Below, one piece after another: positions 36,601 to 49,407 of a DNA stretch of 64,000 bases. The stretch's first letter is position 1; every line of letters starts with the position of its first letter. Made by a program: the position numbers and the translations under genes. Under the pieces are notes generated by a model. It was given only the letters and a program-made list of their open reading frames with translations, searched no databases and was not told the DNA's origin. Source of the stretch: Rotaria macrura (taxonomy: Eukaryota; Rotifera; Eurotatoria; Philodinida; Philodinidae); NCBI GenBank assembly GCA_900239685.1, contig OENT01000316.1, positions 62,001-126,000 of the forward strand, given 5' to 3'.

Positions 36601-38803
36601 GAATTTCAATCCAGCCTTTCCAACACCAGCACAATTTTTACCACCTGGTTTTCCTTTACAATCGAGAATTCCCCTACCACCACCGCCATCATCAATAAAT
36701 ACGTCACAAAATCCATCGGCTTCCGTTTCTGATTCTAATCGTTCATCGACTTCTGCTAATGCATCCGATTCGGATTCACTTGATCGTTCATCGAGTCCAT
36801 CACAAATGGATTTATCAACGAATGCTGAACCGGGTACACCAGCACGTCCAGTAATATCACCGAAAAATTCACGTCCAACAACACAGAAACCATCAGCCTT
36901 GTCATCATTACTCGAGTTCGGCACATTACCACCGTCTAATCTTAACGAAATACGTTCAAGTAGCAGTTCGACGAATCCATTTCCATTTCCATTTGTTACA
37001 CCTGGTCCTGGCGTACCATTCTCACCACAAGCAGCAGCCGGCATGGCTACATTCTATCGTCCACCATTCGGTGTACCACCTAATAATATTCCACTCGATA
37101 TGACACAAACAAATAACAGTTCATCAAAGAAAAAATCCGATATAACAGATAATTCTAATGAAATCGTATCGCAAAATTTACTCGACGACTCATTATCATC
37201 ACCGAAAAAGAAGACAACTAAAGCTAATCCACGTAAGAAATCGAAAACAAATGGAGCCGAAGGTGAAAATGGTGTGGATGAAGATAAAGTAACATCTCCA
37301 TCACCGCTACCAACATCATCACAACCGAATAAGAGAAAGAAGAAACGAAAATCTGATGCACAAGATACGATGAGTATGCATGATAATGATGAATCGAAAA
37401 TTACAAATGGTAATGCAACTAATCATTCACATAATCTTCTTGCTCAAATGGGTCTTCTAAATGCTTCGTTTATGCCACCACCACTTCCACCATCATCAAG
37501 TAATGGTAAAACGTCAACAAACAATACTCAACAAGCTCAACTAGCAGCGATGTATTCTATGGCACCACATTTTGCTGCATATAATGCATTTCCCGGTGCA
37601 TTCAATCCAGCTTTTGCAGCAGCGGCTTATGCTAGTGGTTATCCAACACCGTACGGTTTTCATCCAGCATTTGGTGCAACATCTTCAGGTCAACCATTTC
37701 CATTTATGCCACCAACACCTTCGTCAAATGTATCACCATTGAATAGGTAGGCTATTTTGTTTCCTCAATACATATATACTTATGACATATGATCGACGTA
37801 CAGAAGATAGATAATCGTGTTATTTGTTATTGAGACATTAAAATATGGTGTTGAAACACATCATCAAATTCAAACTAGAAATAACCGATGTAGTAAAAAT
37901 TTCCGTAATTACGATAACATGTTGCTTTTTTCTTTTAGTACATCAACGAATGAAGATAAATCATCATCTATGACTGCATCTGAAACGCGTCCAGTTAAAT
38001 CACGAAAGAGAAGTACGACGAATGGAGAAAAGAAGAAGTCAACAACTCCTCGATCGAATAAGAAGAAATCCATTGATCAAACTTCATTCACAGATCCTTC
38101 CATATCAACAGACATTGATTCCATGCCAACAACAGACATACGTCCACATGTAACTACAACGCCTGATTCGAATTCGACTTCAAACAAACGACGAATAAGT
38201 AGTACAGAAAGTGAAGATTTCGATGAACATCCACAACAACAATCTCAAACAACAACGAACGGTAAATCAGGTAATGAATCTGATGGTTCAATGGATGATG
38301 GAGATCGATCGTTGAATACGAATCAATCATTATCATCTTCAACGGCACATGAGAAAAAAGGTGCTCGTACAACAATTAAACCTCAACAATTAGAAGTATT
38401 ATTTTATTCCTATGAAGAATTTCATTCGATTTCTCTATTTCATATTTAAGGTTTTATGTAAAGCATTTGAAACATGTTCAAAACCAAATAAAACTCAACG
38501 TGAACAATTAGTTGCCGAAACGGGTCTTACCCTACGTGTTATACAAGTAAAATATTTTCAGTTTTTTCTTTTTAAGACACAATACATAAGCATAATTCTT
38601 CTATCAAGGTTTGGTTTCAAAATAAACGTTCGAAAGAACGTAAAGGTAAAACATCAAAAGACAAAGAAACACCATTAGATGATGATGAACAAGGTGACGA
38701 TTCACAAGCATCACCTACACCGCCGCCACCACCACCACCACCACCACTATCAGTGACAACAACAACAGAACCAGCTCCTGTAACAGATAATATTGAAAGT
38801 TAA
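33681..38803 (+). CDS. Lim1 (Lhx1/5)-class LIM-homeodomain transcription factor
   Basis: Eight exons: 33681-33775, 34869-35051, 35134-35393, 35461-36008, 36305-37746, 37939-38395, 38451-38546, 38609-38803. They join in phase to about 1,091 aa. LIM domain 1 (about 40-91) has CFGC, HPEC, CFVC and YCKDDF; LIM domain 2 (about 99-160) has CFAC, HAEC, CTKC and CICQTC. The homeodomain (about 981-1040) reads ARTTIKPQQLEVL, KPNKTQREQLVAETGLTLRV and IQVWFQNKRSKERKGK. The TTIK..QLE start and QNxRSKER end point to Lhx1/5 rather than Lmx or apterous. The roughly 820-residue linker is low complexity: Ser/Lys-rich, an acidic run (DETEDDDEDDQDD), Pro-rich and Ala/Phe-rich. Most Lim1 proteins are near 400 aa, so the linker is greatly expanded. 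A poly-Pro run and DNIES end the protein. It is a nuclear DNA-binding regulator that uses LDB/CLIM partners through its LIM domains. Confidence 0.92.
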
Positions 38804-39259
38804 TATGACTTGTAAATCTGTAGTGTGTTGAATTTTCAAATCATATTAACATGTGTCTGTTTTTCTCCTCAGATATCTAATATCAATCTATTCTTTGTGT
38901 ATATGTATGTCTTTGACTGATATCTGTATTATATTAGTGTAGAACGAAAACAAAACAAAAATACACAATGAAGAATTTCATCTCCGTCATGGCAATAATA
39001 ATAATTAGTCAACTTGGATCTGATATGTTTATCCTTGAATTTGTTTCTTTGTATAATCAAAAAAAGAAAAAGAAAAAGTCTAGATTGCTTTTTCCTTCTT
39101 CTTCTTTTCGTCCTTCTCTTTCTTTATCTTCTACATGTATATCTATAAGATTTGTGGGTTTTTCTTTTGTTCTGCTTCTGTTGAATTTATTGAATATCAA
39201 TAAAATTGAATCTTTTTTGATTTGTTTGTACATGATTTTATTCATCACAATGAGATAAA
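38804..39259. other. 3' flanks of convergent LIM-homeobox and glutamate-receptor genes
   Basis: Only 456 bp separates the two stop codons. A CAATAAAAT motif near 39198 could be the plus-strand polyadenylation signal. T/C-rich low complexity at 39050-39130 produces spurious ORFs on both strands. Confidence 0.55.
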
Positions 39260-42200
39260 TTATTTATCATCGGAAAAACTACTAATACGTTGTTTTGGTG
39301 CTTTGGAATTGAACAGTGCAAAACGAAAGTAACGTGCCATTTCTCGACGAATTGAAGTCTAGGTAAAGAAAATATGAATTAGATCGACGAGTGAATGATG
39401 GTGAAAGTTATTTTTGAATCACAACAAAGTTGAATTTCTGTTAGATCTATGAGGCAGACGCTGTTAAATGATAGAGAAGGATCGCCCAGTGAAAAATTCT
39501 AGCTGATTTTAATCGAATTATTCTGCAACGAAATCAAAATTAAAATCGATTGATAATTTTTCTTATCGGTGATCATGAATTGACTATTATTACTTATTCA
39601 GGGTGAAATTTTCCGATGAAAATTGATTATTTTGCAGCAAAATCGAAATTATTAATTCAGTACCATAAATGCATCACAGGATAGACAGATATGAACATGT
39701 TTTTGAGAAGTTTTGGAAAACTAAAAACTTTTTCCTATAAAGTATTCTGGATTTGGTTCTGAGACATGTCTAGTGGTTCGTAGTATGTCTCTTTTTCGAA
39801 ATATTCTATTTGCAAGTGAAATTGTGTCTTACGAATTGTTTGTGAAAAATAGTTACTTGTTGTAAATTCAACGTCATGAGAAGGGAACATTCTTTAAAAT
39901 GTTTTGATTTTCTCATGTATTTGTACTTTGAAATTTGCTCTTTCCAACGAAAAAAAACAGGCGCACCCTTCTTTCATAGAACAAACACGTGTCTTCTTGT
40001 TTGAAATCGAATGATAGATCTGAGTTGAAAATTGTCTTTGAATGGAAAGTAAAAATTCTCTTGACTCTCAAAGTATGAATTCTTCTCAATAGTCTATCTA
40101 GATTTTATAGCATAGACGAGAGATGGGAGTATTGTTACAGTTTATTTAAATATTAAAATTATGAATATTTTAAAAATTGAGAAAAAAACATGTCATTCTG
40201 TCTGATAAGATGGACATTCATTTTGATATATGTACGTCAAAATCATTGCCTAAACCGAACATCTTCTCTTAAAAATCGAACTGATAAAAATTGAATTCAC
40301 ATTGAACTATAGTTTTAAAAGAACACGGTAAACAATCCATATCTTAGAAGAACATATGTATATTCAATTTTCTTCGAAGAAATGCATGCAGAAGTTTTTT
40401 TTTACTCAATCTAAATTGATTTAACAATAGTAAGTTTTTGATGAAGATGAAATATAAGAAAACTGGTTCAATTTAAAAACAATAAGAAAAACTTTCGTCT
40501 TTTCACTTCTAGCTTATTTCTATCCGTAACGAACGAGAACATTACATTTTTTACATTCTTCACTTTTATCTAACCGAAAATTAAAATAATAAATGTGAAA
40601 ACTTCGGACTTATGTCCGAGAGTTATGTGTACTTCAAAAAGTGAATGAGACAAATCAGTTATTCTAGAATGTGTGCACGGATGAAGTATCTTGGTAAACC
40701 TTTTTGGGAAACTCCAAAACTACTGATCATCTCAGACATATCTAAGCAATTTTGTTTCGGGATGCAGTTTTTGTGTATTTGAGACCTTTTTGCAGCCAAT
40801 GTTTTGTTAGAAAGCTGCGATTTGGTTCAAAACTAATATCAGATTCGGAATCAGCGTTAAAAACTGAGTCACTTTACATAAGTTGTGGATAATTCTGAGA
40901 AAAAAGTTTTTTTTGAAAAAATTCCTGTACCCCACCTCACGGATTGCTTGGTAAAAAATGACAATTTTTTCGATAACTCAGCCATTTCTTGCTGGATCTT
41001 TCTCATCTTCGAACTCGACCGAGATATTCATCAGAAAATTCTGTGCAAAAAATTTCAGCTCAATCGAATGTATTTGTAAAGAGTTATCGTGTTAACGGAC
41101 GGACGGACGGCCGGACACACTGACCGATTTTAGAGTGTACTCACTTTTTGAGTACACAAAAATTCTAATATCTGTACAATATTCTGAAGTCAGTTTATGC
41201 GTAAAACTTTACACTAAGAAATCATTTTTCAATGATTATCGTCGAATATCTTTGCATATGTGTGAAGAAGGCTAGTTTTAATAGATGGTATTGGGTTTCG
41301 AGCGATATATTCAAGACGCCTAGGAGAAACTGATACTTGTTCAAGTTATCTAGAAAAGAAACAACGTAAGGATTCTCGCTTAGTTCATACTCGCATTGTG
41401 GCCGCTTATGTTTCTGTTTCGTCTATTATTTTTTGCTTACAGTTAAATGCATTTCCTGGTACACTTTCATTAATAACTGTTATCACTAGAATGACTTGTT
41501 TCATGGATGTTCACCGTGGTTGCTTATCTGTCTCTGTCGTAACTCTAGGGAAGAGAGAGGGCTAGCATGACTGCTTTCAAAAAAAAATCTTGCAAAATTC
41601 CTTTTCCATCCCGGCGATAAATTAGAACTGTTTGTATGAATTTATTGTAATTCTTGTGTATTGCACTTACAGGCATTGCAATCGTGTACAAATTCATTCA
41701 ATTTGGAAATATTTTCTAACATGAATCAATAGAACTGAGTATATGTGGCGTGTTACATTCATATTAAGTCTTTATATTTCTTCGAATAGTATTAAGAGTA
41801 TATCTGACAATGAGAGAATAGCTATAAGGTATACTATTGTAAAATGATAATTAGATGAAGATAGAGTGTTTTTGTTTTATAATCGAAAAATCCTACCTTG
41901 CCGTCATTTCTACGACGAATTTTAATATGAAATTCAACTGCAGCGACAATCACCGATAGAATTAAACCAACAGCAAGAATTACAAATACACCACCGATAT
42001 TAGCAAAACCTAATTCTGAAGCTATCTCTTTTCGTTTATCTTCTTCATCACATTTTAAATTTGCTGCTTCTTTCCACCATTTATTGTAATATTTTTGTAT
42101 AACACCTTCATCTTGTAATTTCAATATTGTATCACTTAATATATCTCGATAGGGTGAATCTATTCGAACAACAATAAAAAAGAAATAATGTGCACTGAGT

Positions 42201-45200
42201 ATGATGCTATCTTTTTTCTTATTCATCTTCGTCTAGTTTTACTTTGTGGTACACCAAAGCCATAACCTTTTGAATCAAGTAAACCACCAATTGATGTTAA
42301 TTCACAATTTCTCATTATATTATATTCGCTTGTTGTTGATCTTAAAAGCGAGAAATTTCGAAAATAAAAACGTTAGTACATACATGCAATACATACTCAA
42401 TTAGAAAAGCATAATTGCCTTGTAATACTTTATTTATACCTTCTGTACTTGATGATACTGATACTGTAGCTTGATTAGCTGATATGTAATTCCACATGCG
42501 TTCATATGTAGCAATTTTTGATTCCTATTTGAAAAGAATTTCAAACATTCTATCCAAGAGGGAAAGAAAGCGGGACACTACGTAGTAGATGCTAAGATTC
42601 AGTAGAGTCTAAGAAAAGGGAGAAATAACTTGAAGATTTATCACGTAGTAGAAAAAATACTGAAAGACGTCTAATATATCTCGTTAATTTCGATATACTA
42701 CGATCAATTCTGAGAGATTTCAATATCTATTAGGATCTTTACATCTTTCATCAATTTTGTATTCATACTTAATACATTCTAATGCATAAGAACCATTTCA
42801 CTCACGCGTTCGATAGAAATAATAGAAAAAATTCGGATTAGATTTTCTCAAGACTTCTTGCAAATCTATCTACCATAATCCATTTCTAATGTACAATTTA
42901 ATCAGACGGGAATTCTATAAAGAATTATGCAAAAGCAAAAACAATCCTCAACTACTGGATTCTGTATAAATTGAACTATGAACCACTTGCATTATTTGAC
43001 GCACTTCTATTATGAATGTTTCTTCTTCTCAGAAAAAGACAGAGTCCTCAATAAGATTTACACTGGGTTGGGTTACACTAGCGTTAAAAATACTAGACTC
43101 GTAATCAACAATGAACATTAGAATTTCATAATGAATAAGTTGAAATCGTGTCACATCTCCACGATCGAATTTAAGTGAAATAAAATGGTACGGTTCAATC
43201 AGATAAACTAATCAGTTTTTAAACACGAGATCTGAAAGCTGATGCTGCGCCAATTCGTTTATCCGTCTTTCTGCTTAGAGAATCCCGTAAGGTACAATCA
43301 GAAGATATTCTTTTAATTAGAAATCATTAAAACATCTCGTATTATCTCCACAATAAAAGCAAAGGATAATGGGCTTGACAAGTGTAGAACTTCTATATAG
43401 TTATAATAATCCTAACAAAATTGTTCTTATTTAAGAACACAGTTTTCTAGGGATTTACCGTTTTCTTTATATACTCCTTGATTAAATTGTGTCGACCAAC
43501 GGTTTAGAGTCTGGTTAGAATTCTGACATGAATCTTACTTAAATCTTTAAATTATATAGCTATACGACAGTTTTTGAGCTTAGTAATACTCTGAATAAAT
43601 CACGATTTAACCGTAGTAACAAACCTTTGCGCAGCATATCGCATTTATAAGGGTGAACATTTTCTCAAGGAAAAAAAACTGATACATCTTTGCAAGGGTA
43701 CTGCCGCATTTTTCAGATACCTATGTCAAAAAAATAGAGTTTTGATTCACAAAAAATGAAACCTATTAACTAGAAGTCAGTAAGTCTGGTAATGTCTTAG
43801 AACGATTGCGGAGAATCGGAAGCTTGTTGGCTTTTTTTCTAGCTGGCAAAACGTAGAAATTATTGAAAAATTGATCACCACCAATAGAATCTCAGTTGTA
43901 AAACTGTCTTTTTCTTGACTGTAGGAAACTCTACGGTAAAGTTTTCGTCTATTTAATCCTGCTTCAGAAATGCAAAAATTAGCAGAACTTGACGGTGATT
44001 ACATCATTCAAGCCATAGTCGCTATTATAGACGCTAATTTATAAATCTTGTCAAATTTTCGAATTTTACCTATGCAAAAAAAGGTTTATAAGAAAAGTTT
44101 AAAAATCTGATTTTTAACCTTGTCTTAGAAACGGTTTTTAAATGGAAGGTCTACGGTGATAGATCACCATAGGTTTTCATTGATTCCAGTGGATCCTGTT
44201 GGATTTCAGGAGTTGCTCTCTCTCCCTGGTTGTATCTGTACACACAAACTCACTATGAAACACGATGCTGCTAATCGTATGAAGATAGTCATTTTCAAAT
44301 CTCTTTTCTTTTCATCATTCGTTTTACTGAATCCTCTAGTATTGAAATCAATAAATAGTTCATACATACGAATAAGACATTATCGATGTGTCCGAACTCT
44401 GCGAGACGATAAAAATGGAAATACAGCGCGATTGGATTGAACAAGATCAAACTACTTGTACGCCCTTCTAAGTTCACACGAGACAGGCTTTTGAATGCTC
44501 GGATAAAATATCAAGCAGATTTACAGCGTCTTTTACTTTTCTAAACAGTTTTGCGTTTTATTCGACAGTTGAACCCGTAGAAAAAGAGTTTCTAGAGTAC
44601 TGCTCCAGAAAAGAAGTCAAAAATTTTCAGAAATTCAAAACGTTGTAAAAACGTGCTTTTATTTTTCTCAGAGCATGCACCTCGATTTCTCAATACATAT
44701 CGACAATATACAACTTTTCCTCGGATTAGTTCTCTGACCAACACAGTATTAGTTTTGTGATAATAGAAAACTCTTTTGTCAATATTATTCTGAATTGAAT
44801 CCTACATCGACAAAGAAGAGTTACTTGCAAGTAACAGATTGTGGTGGAATGGGATGAGACAGAATCTTGATTGTCATGCAGAGATCCTTTGATGTAATGT
44901 CTTCGTCCGTACATCGAACTCGTTTTCGATAATCGATAACGAGATTGAAAGATATCAATCATATCTTTCAATGGATTCAACAAAGTCTGTAATGATATTG
45001 GAATTTATCGAAATTTGATCCTAGTAACCTTCAAAACTCTTATTCCACATTATGTTTCAAAAACCAAAGAAAATAAGAATTCATTCATATATATATATAT
45101 AAGGTCGATTCTTCTATTTTTACACGAAAAAAATTTTCCGTTGAGCCACCACGTTGAACACCATAGGCAATTTTTGTTTGTGATGCAAGATCTTCAGCAT

Positions 45201-48200
45201 TTTCAATAGGTGTTTGCATACGTTGAACAGTTAAAAAGGCCGCTATTGTATACATACGTATAGTGATAGAAAGAGATTTCATTATTAAAAAATTCAAGCA
45301 TATTTTCGTTAACTAACCAAGATTAGCTGTATAAGATGAAACAAGTATTAATGTACAAAATCCCCATAGACAACTTATCATACGTGTTGATGTTGCCATT
45401 GGATTTAAATCCGTACCTATTATTATTAAAACGAAATTTTGAAAATTAATAAAACACACCGAAAACTATCAATGTCGTCTATTGATAACCTTGATGCATG
45501 ATATTGCAAATAAGAAACCAAAATGAATTAAATAATGTAAATTGATTTTCTAATTCATCGTTTGTACGTCGACAAGCGTATGGACTACGCCATTCATATG
45601 GTGATAATCTTGCAACCAAATACAATGCAAAACCAACAGCTGTTAATACATAAGTATACAAATCGATTTCATATAGAATTCATTTCCATTATCTTACCAA
45701 AATAAGCAGCAATCATATAAATCCATACATCGAAACTTAACGGTGAGAAAAAGCCAAATAATTTCGGTTTCTCACGTTTAGCCTTTTTAAATAGAATATT
45801 TATGCCAAGTGTTAAAAATGGTTTTGTAAAATCAATTGCCTAGAATACATTCATAGAAAAACATATTCCTATTCTCGCATCATATAAGACAGCATACAAT
45901 GAAAATATATTTATTCTTCAATATCGCTAATGTCATCGGTCGAATGAATTTAAAAATAACATACCTGTTCTCGTTGATACGTGATGGTTAATCCAGCTAG
46001 ACCTAGATCAGCTCTCTAATATGATGAAGAAAAAGAAATCTATAGGTAGATATATATAATGAATTTCATCGAAATCGAGTCACTTACACGATTAACTAAT
46101 TCACCAATAATACCATTCCAATCACCTTTTTCATTTTTCTTACCAAACGTTTTATCTTTGACAATCTCAATTTCAAATGTAAAATTTAATCGATCAGCTA
46201 AATCAAGTAAAATATCAATACAAAAGCCAGCAAATTTTTGTGTTGAATTCGTTTCATTCGAACCTAAATAAATTCCGAATATGTTCTTATCTGATAACAA
46301 CATATAATTCTATATTTACTCCACGTAACATAAGGTGGTTCCTATGAAAAGTAGAAAATCTTTCATCTTTCATCTCTTGAAACATAACAAAATAAATCAA
46401 CTCTATACATACAATAACTGTTGTTACTTTCAATCGTTGATTTCGTATTTCTTGTTTTCGTATTTCATAATCTTTCGTATAGTTTCGTTGTATTTCAAGT
46501 CGACTCGGAATATTTGATGACCAATGACCATTCTAGAAAAAGAAAGACATTTTCTTTCATAGACAGCTAAATTTTCTATTGCGTAATAAGTCTTGTTTTA
46601 CTTTATTGACACCAGTAGCAGCTAAATCAACAACTTCGTATGATACATCGGTTCGTAAACCATTGTCATCAAATTTTATTGGTCCTGTTATACCGTTTAC
46701 TTCATACTAATATTAAAAGAGTCAAGCATGATCAATAAATAAATTTATTTTTCTTATTTTACTGCTTTTAAAAATAGAGAAAATTCTGAACCATACAGCC
46801 AAGGTTGTTGTGCATCACATGTCAATGGTGTGATACTGAACGGAGATTGTTCAACAAATCGACGAAGTGCACGAGCAAAGAAATAAACAGAATCATACAT
46901 TAATGCTGCCGAGACCTATGAGAAGAAAACGTTACTTTGTTTTTTTCAAAGACAAACAAATTATTTGAATATGATTCAAACTCGTAAGGAGCGTTCATTC
47001 GGTAGAATTAGAGATTTCCTATTGAGTATATTTGTATCGAAAAATTCATCTACTGCTGGATCATCTCGACCGAAAAATTGCAAACCAGTTATATTAGCTA
47101 ATGTATATAAAATGTTATCCCATTTAACAACCGAAATATCCTATAGGATAAAAAGAAAAACGTAATTTAATTGAATAATTTCTACATTCTATTTGTATTA
47201 CCAATGAAGTTAGAACGTAGTCATAATAGGGTCCAACTAAACCAACAAGCTTTGCCTAGAAAACGGCATCAAAGAAAATGTTTTTCATTGCTTTTTTGAA
47301 ATTTCATTTTTACTCGTTATCGTACATGTTCAAAGAAAACATCAAGATTATCAGTTTTAACGTCGATTAAAAATTTCGAGATGCCTGTTTCTTTCAAATG
47401 GAGAAGTAACGGATGCCAATTATTAATACCTGGCCTACCACGTAATTGTCTTACAGTAATTGTCATTTGATTTTTATTCGATGGCATTTTAAGTAATTCT
47501 TGAAGATAGAGTAAATCTATACCAATAGAGAACAAACGATAGACAGATTTTATTACTTCCTTGTATTTACTTTTCGCATGTTCAGTTACAATGGCAAGTT
47601 CAGTCCATCGTTGAAATTTAATAAGATCACTAAAGGCTTGACTAGTTGCTGTATAATGTGGATAGACATTAATTATGTAATATTCAACTTTCGTTTGTAG
47701 ATCGGGTGAAGATAAAATCAATGGTATATGCAACTGTTGCGTTAATGAACTAACAAATTCTAATGACGGAGTCAGTTGACCAGTGAACAATGCTGCAATA
47801 CCAGTCGATAATTGTTCACAAACTAAATTAATTTGTTTCATTTTATTCTAATACTAACAAGATGATTTTCCTTTCGTTTATGCTTTAATTACCCAGTTTA
47901 TATGCTGAAAAACTATCGTCTGCATCGACTGTATCGATCTGATTGACGATAATTTTTGAATTGTTGAATATATTTGTTTGTGTATTAATTTTTTCTACTG
48001 CATATTCAAATGCTTGTCGAGATAATATATCATAAGTATCAAATATAGCTCCTAGGAAAAACGATTTTATTTTCTATAGACTTGTCAAGACAAATATTTC
48101 GAAGTAAAAAATATCTACCAATACGTATTTCAGATGGTAAATCAAAATTATCAATCGAATCAATAAATATCAAGATAATAATAATAATAATGCTTGAAAA

Positions 48201-48206
48201 TTTCAT
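39260..48206 (-). CDS. Ionotropic glutamate receptor subunit (non-NMDA-like)
   Basis: Eighteen exons, 5' to 3': 48119-48206, 47893-48051, 47326-47822, 47202-47255, 46982-47140, 46763-46915, 46602-46706, 46419-46532, 46088-46341, 45965-46015, 45698-45839, 45490-45639, 45318-45416, 45124-45242, 42397-42524, 42243-42340, 41897-42159, 39260-39358; about 903 aa. A signal peptide (Ile-rich, residues 1-20) precedes the amino-terminal domain. The ligand-binding halves are S1 ([35 protein letters not shown], binding Arg present) and S2 ([19 protein letters not shown]). The channel has TM1, a pore loop with NIMHQGTDLNP, and the gating motif SSYTANLAAFLTV. TM4 is [19 protein letters not shown]. The Q/R/N site is His. 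It is a membrane cation channel. Exon 46088-46341 is 2 nt out of frame internally (see findings). Introns of 2.5 and 2.6 kb occur near the 3' end. An AMPA/kainate-type relative is likely; the exact subclass is not resolved. Confidence 0.92.
39359..41896. other. 2.5-kb last intron of the glutamate receptor gene
   Basis: No coding segment is supported. The part 40880-41160 looks like an interspersed repeat: it ends with a GTTAACGGACGGACGGACGG array and the short inverted pair GAGTGTACTCACTTTTTGAGTACAC (two arms around a CACTTTTT loop, 41132-41156). Confidence 0.5.
40880..41160. repeat. Repeat-like segment with ACGG/GGAC array
   Basis: A block of mixed composition ends in GTTAACGGACGGACGGACGG, CCGGACAC and a short palindrome (GTGTACTC...GAGTACAC) at about 41130-41160. 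It contrasts with the flanking intron sequence. Only one copy is in the window, so its repeat status rests on its appearance. Confidence 0.4.
42525..45123. other. 2.6-kb intron of the glutamate receptor gene
   Basis: It separates the exon ending STENFFR from the exon starting [11 protein letters not shown], which are contiguous in the S2 half of the ligand-binding domain. No exon, gene or clear repeat structure was identified; ORFs at 44156-44440 and 44726-44983 have no family resemblance. Confidence 0.5.
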
Positions 48207-49407
48207 TCTTTAACAACTTACAGTTATGAAAAGATATATCTTGTCTTTATTAACACAGACAAATCGTTTGTGTTCTTTTGCATATATAACTCATTATGAA
48301 AACGAGAGAAATTGTTTTATTTCCTGTCAGTAAAATCAATTTTCTCTTCTTCATCATACATAATCGCATTTTGCATAAACATGAAATATGTCTCTCTCTC
48401 TCTCTCTCTAACACATATTCACCATTATCGTTTAGAGCATTTCTTTTTTTTTCTCTTCTTCAATATGTTTATCTTTTTTTCCTGACAATAGGAGTATATA
48501 TATATATATATTTATTTATATATATATATACAAATGCAACGAAATCATTTAACATATTTTTTAATGTAATACGCCCAACAGCAGCATTACTTTAAGATTC
48601 TTTATGTTCTTTTATAAACAAATACCAATTATCCATAATGTTCTTTTTCTTTTCTGTTAAATATAAATCAATCGATCGACATACTACTTGATGTTATTAT
48701 TTCTATAGATCATATGTAATTAAAAAGAACAGTCTTTAAAAATACCTTGAAACAAAATACAATAGCATAAGATCAACAGTCAAATTTTTTTTTCTTGAAT
48801 GATGATATAGTGAATTAGTACTATTCAATAATTTAAATAAGAAGTCGAGAACTGTTTTGAACATGTTTTTAAAATAACTTATATTTCAATTGATACCTTC
48901 ACCATCTTCAAACTGATGGTCAACATATGTGACATGTGTATTTATATATGGACAGAGAAAAAGAAAGAAAAATATATATCCACATAGAAAATTGTTCTGT
49001 GTTGTTGTGATGTCAAACATATGATAGATCATATGCTTGCTATCACAACAACAAAGGACAATTTGCTATATATAACATATGATAGCCATTATTCTGAAGA
49101 TGGTAAATGTATTCATTGAAATTTAAGTTATTTAAAATAAACTAAAAATTCTATTGAATATAAATCAATCAATCGATATGGTATATGTTGTTACTATATT
49201 TATAGATGACATGTAATTAAAAAGAATAGTCTTGAAAAACACCTGGACAATACACTAGAAGATGATAGACAGTCTATATATTATTTGATCGGTTGTCTAA
49301 TATTGATATGCACCATGATTTATTATGTCAGTAGAAATAAGCCGAATAGAGAGATCCTATTTTCCACTCTATTAAATACACATCATATGTACATGAAACT
49401 GGAATTT
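48207..49407. other. Intergenic with repeat elements, upstream of the glutamate receptor gene
   Basis: Contains a (TC)n tract at 48390-48409, a TA-rich run near 48495-48532, and a composite repeat structure at 48661-49274. The promoter of the minus-strand receptor gene should lie just above 48206. No coding sequence is supported. Confidence 0.55.
48661..49274. repeat. Direct repeats flanking an inverted-repeat element
   Basis: Direct copies of about 120 bp occur at 48661-48781 and 49158-49274 (ATATAAATCAATC, ATGTAATTAAAAAGAA.AGTCTT, ending CAGTC). Between them an imperfect palindrome runs from about 48862 to 49140: AACTTATATTTCAATTGATACC near 48876 is inverted near 49105-49128, and TTGTTGTGAT near 49003 is inverted as ATCACAACAA near 49042. 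It resembles a foldback element inserted in, or carrying along, a duplicated segment. Confidence 0.6.

Noticed and set aside
36301..37044. 247-codon ORF on the minus strand
   Set aside because: It is the reverse-strand shadow of the large Lim1-class exon. Its Gly/Asp-rich composition is simply the complement of the Pro/Ser-rich coding frame.
46310..46329. 20-nt GT...AG stretch as a genuine intron
   Set aside because: Animal spliceosomal introns this short are not credible. A 1-nt indel explains the same frame change more simply. Kept only as a finding.
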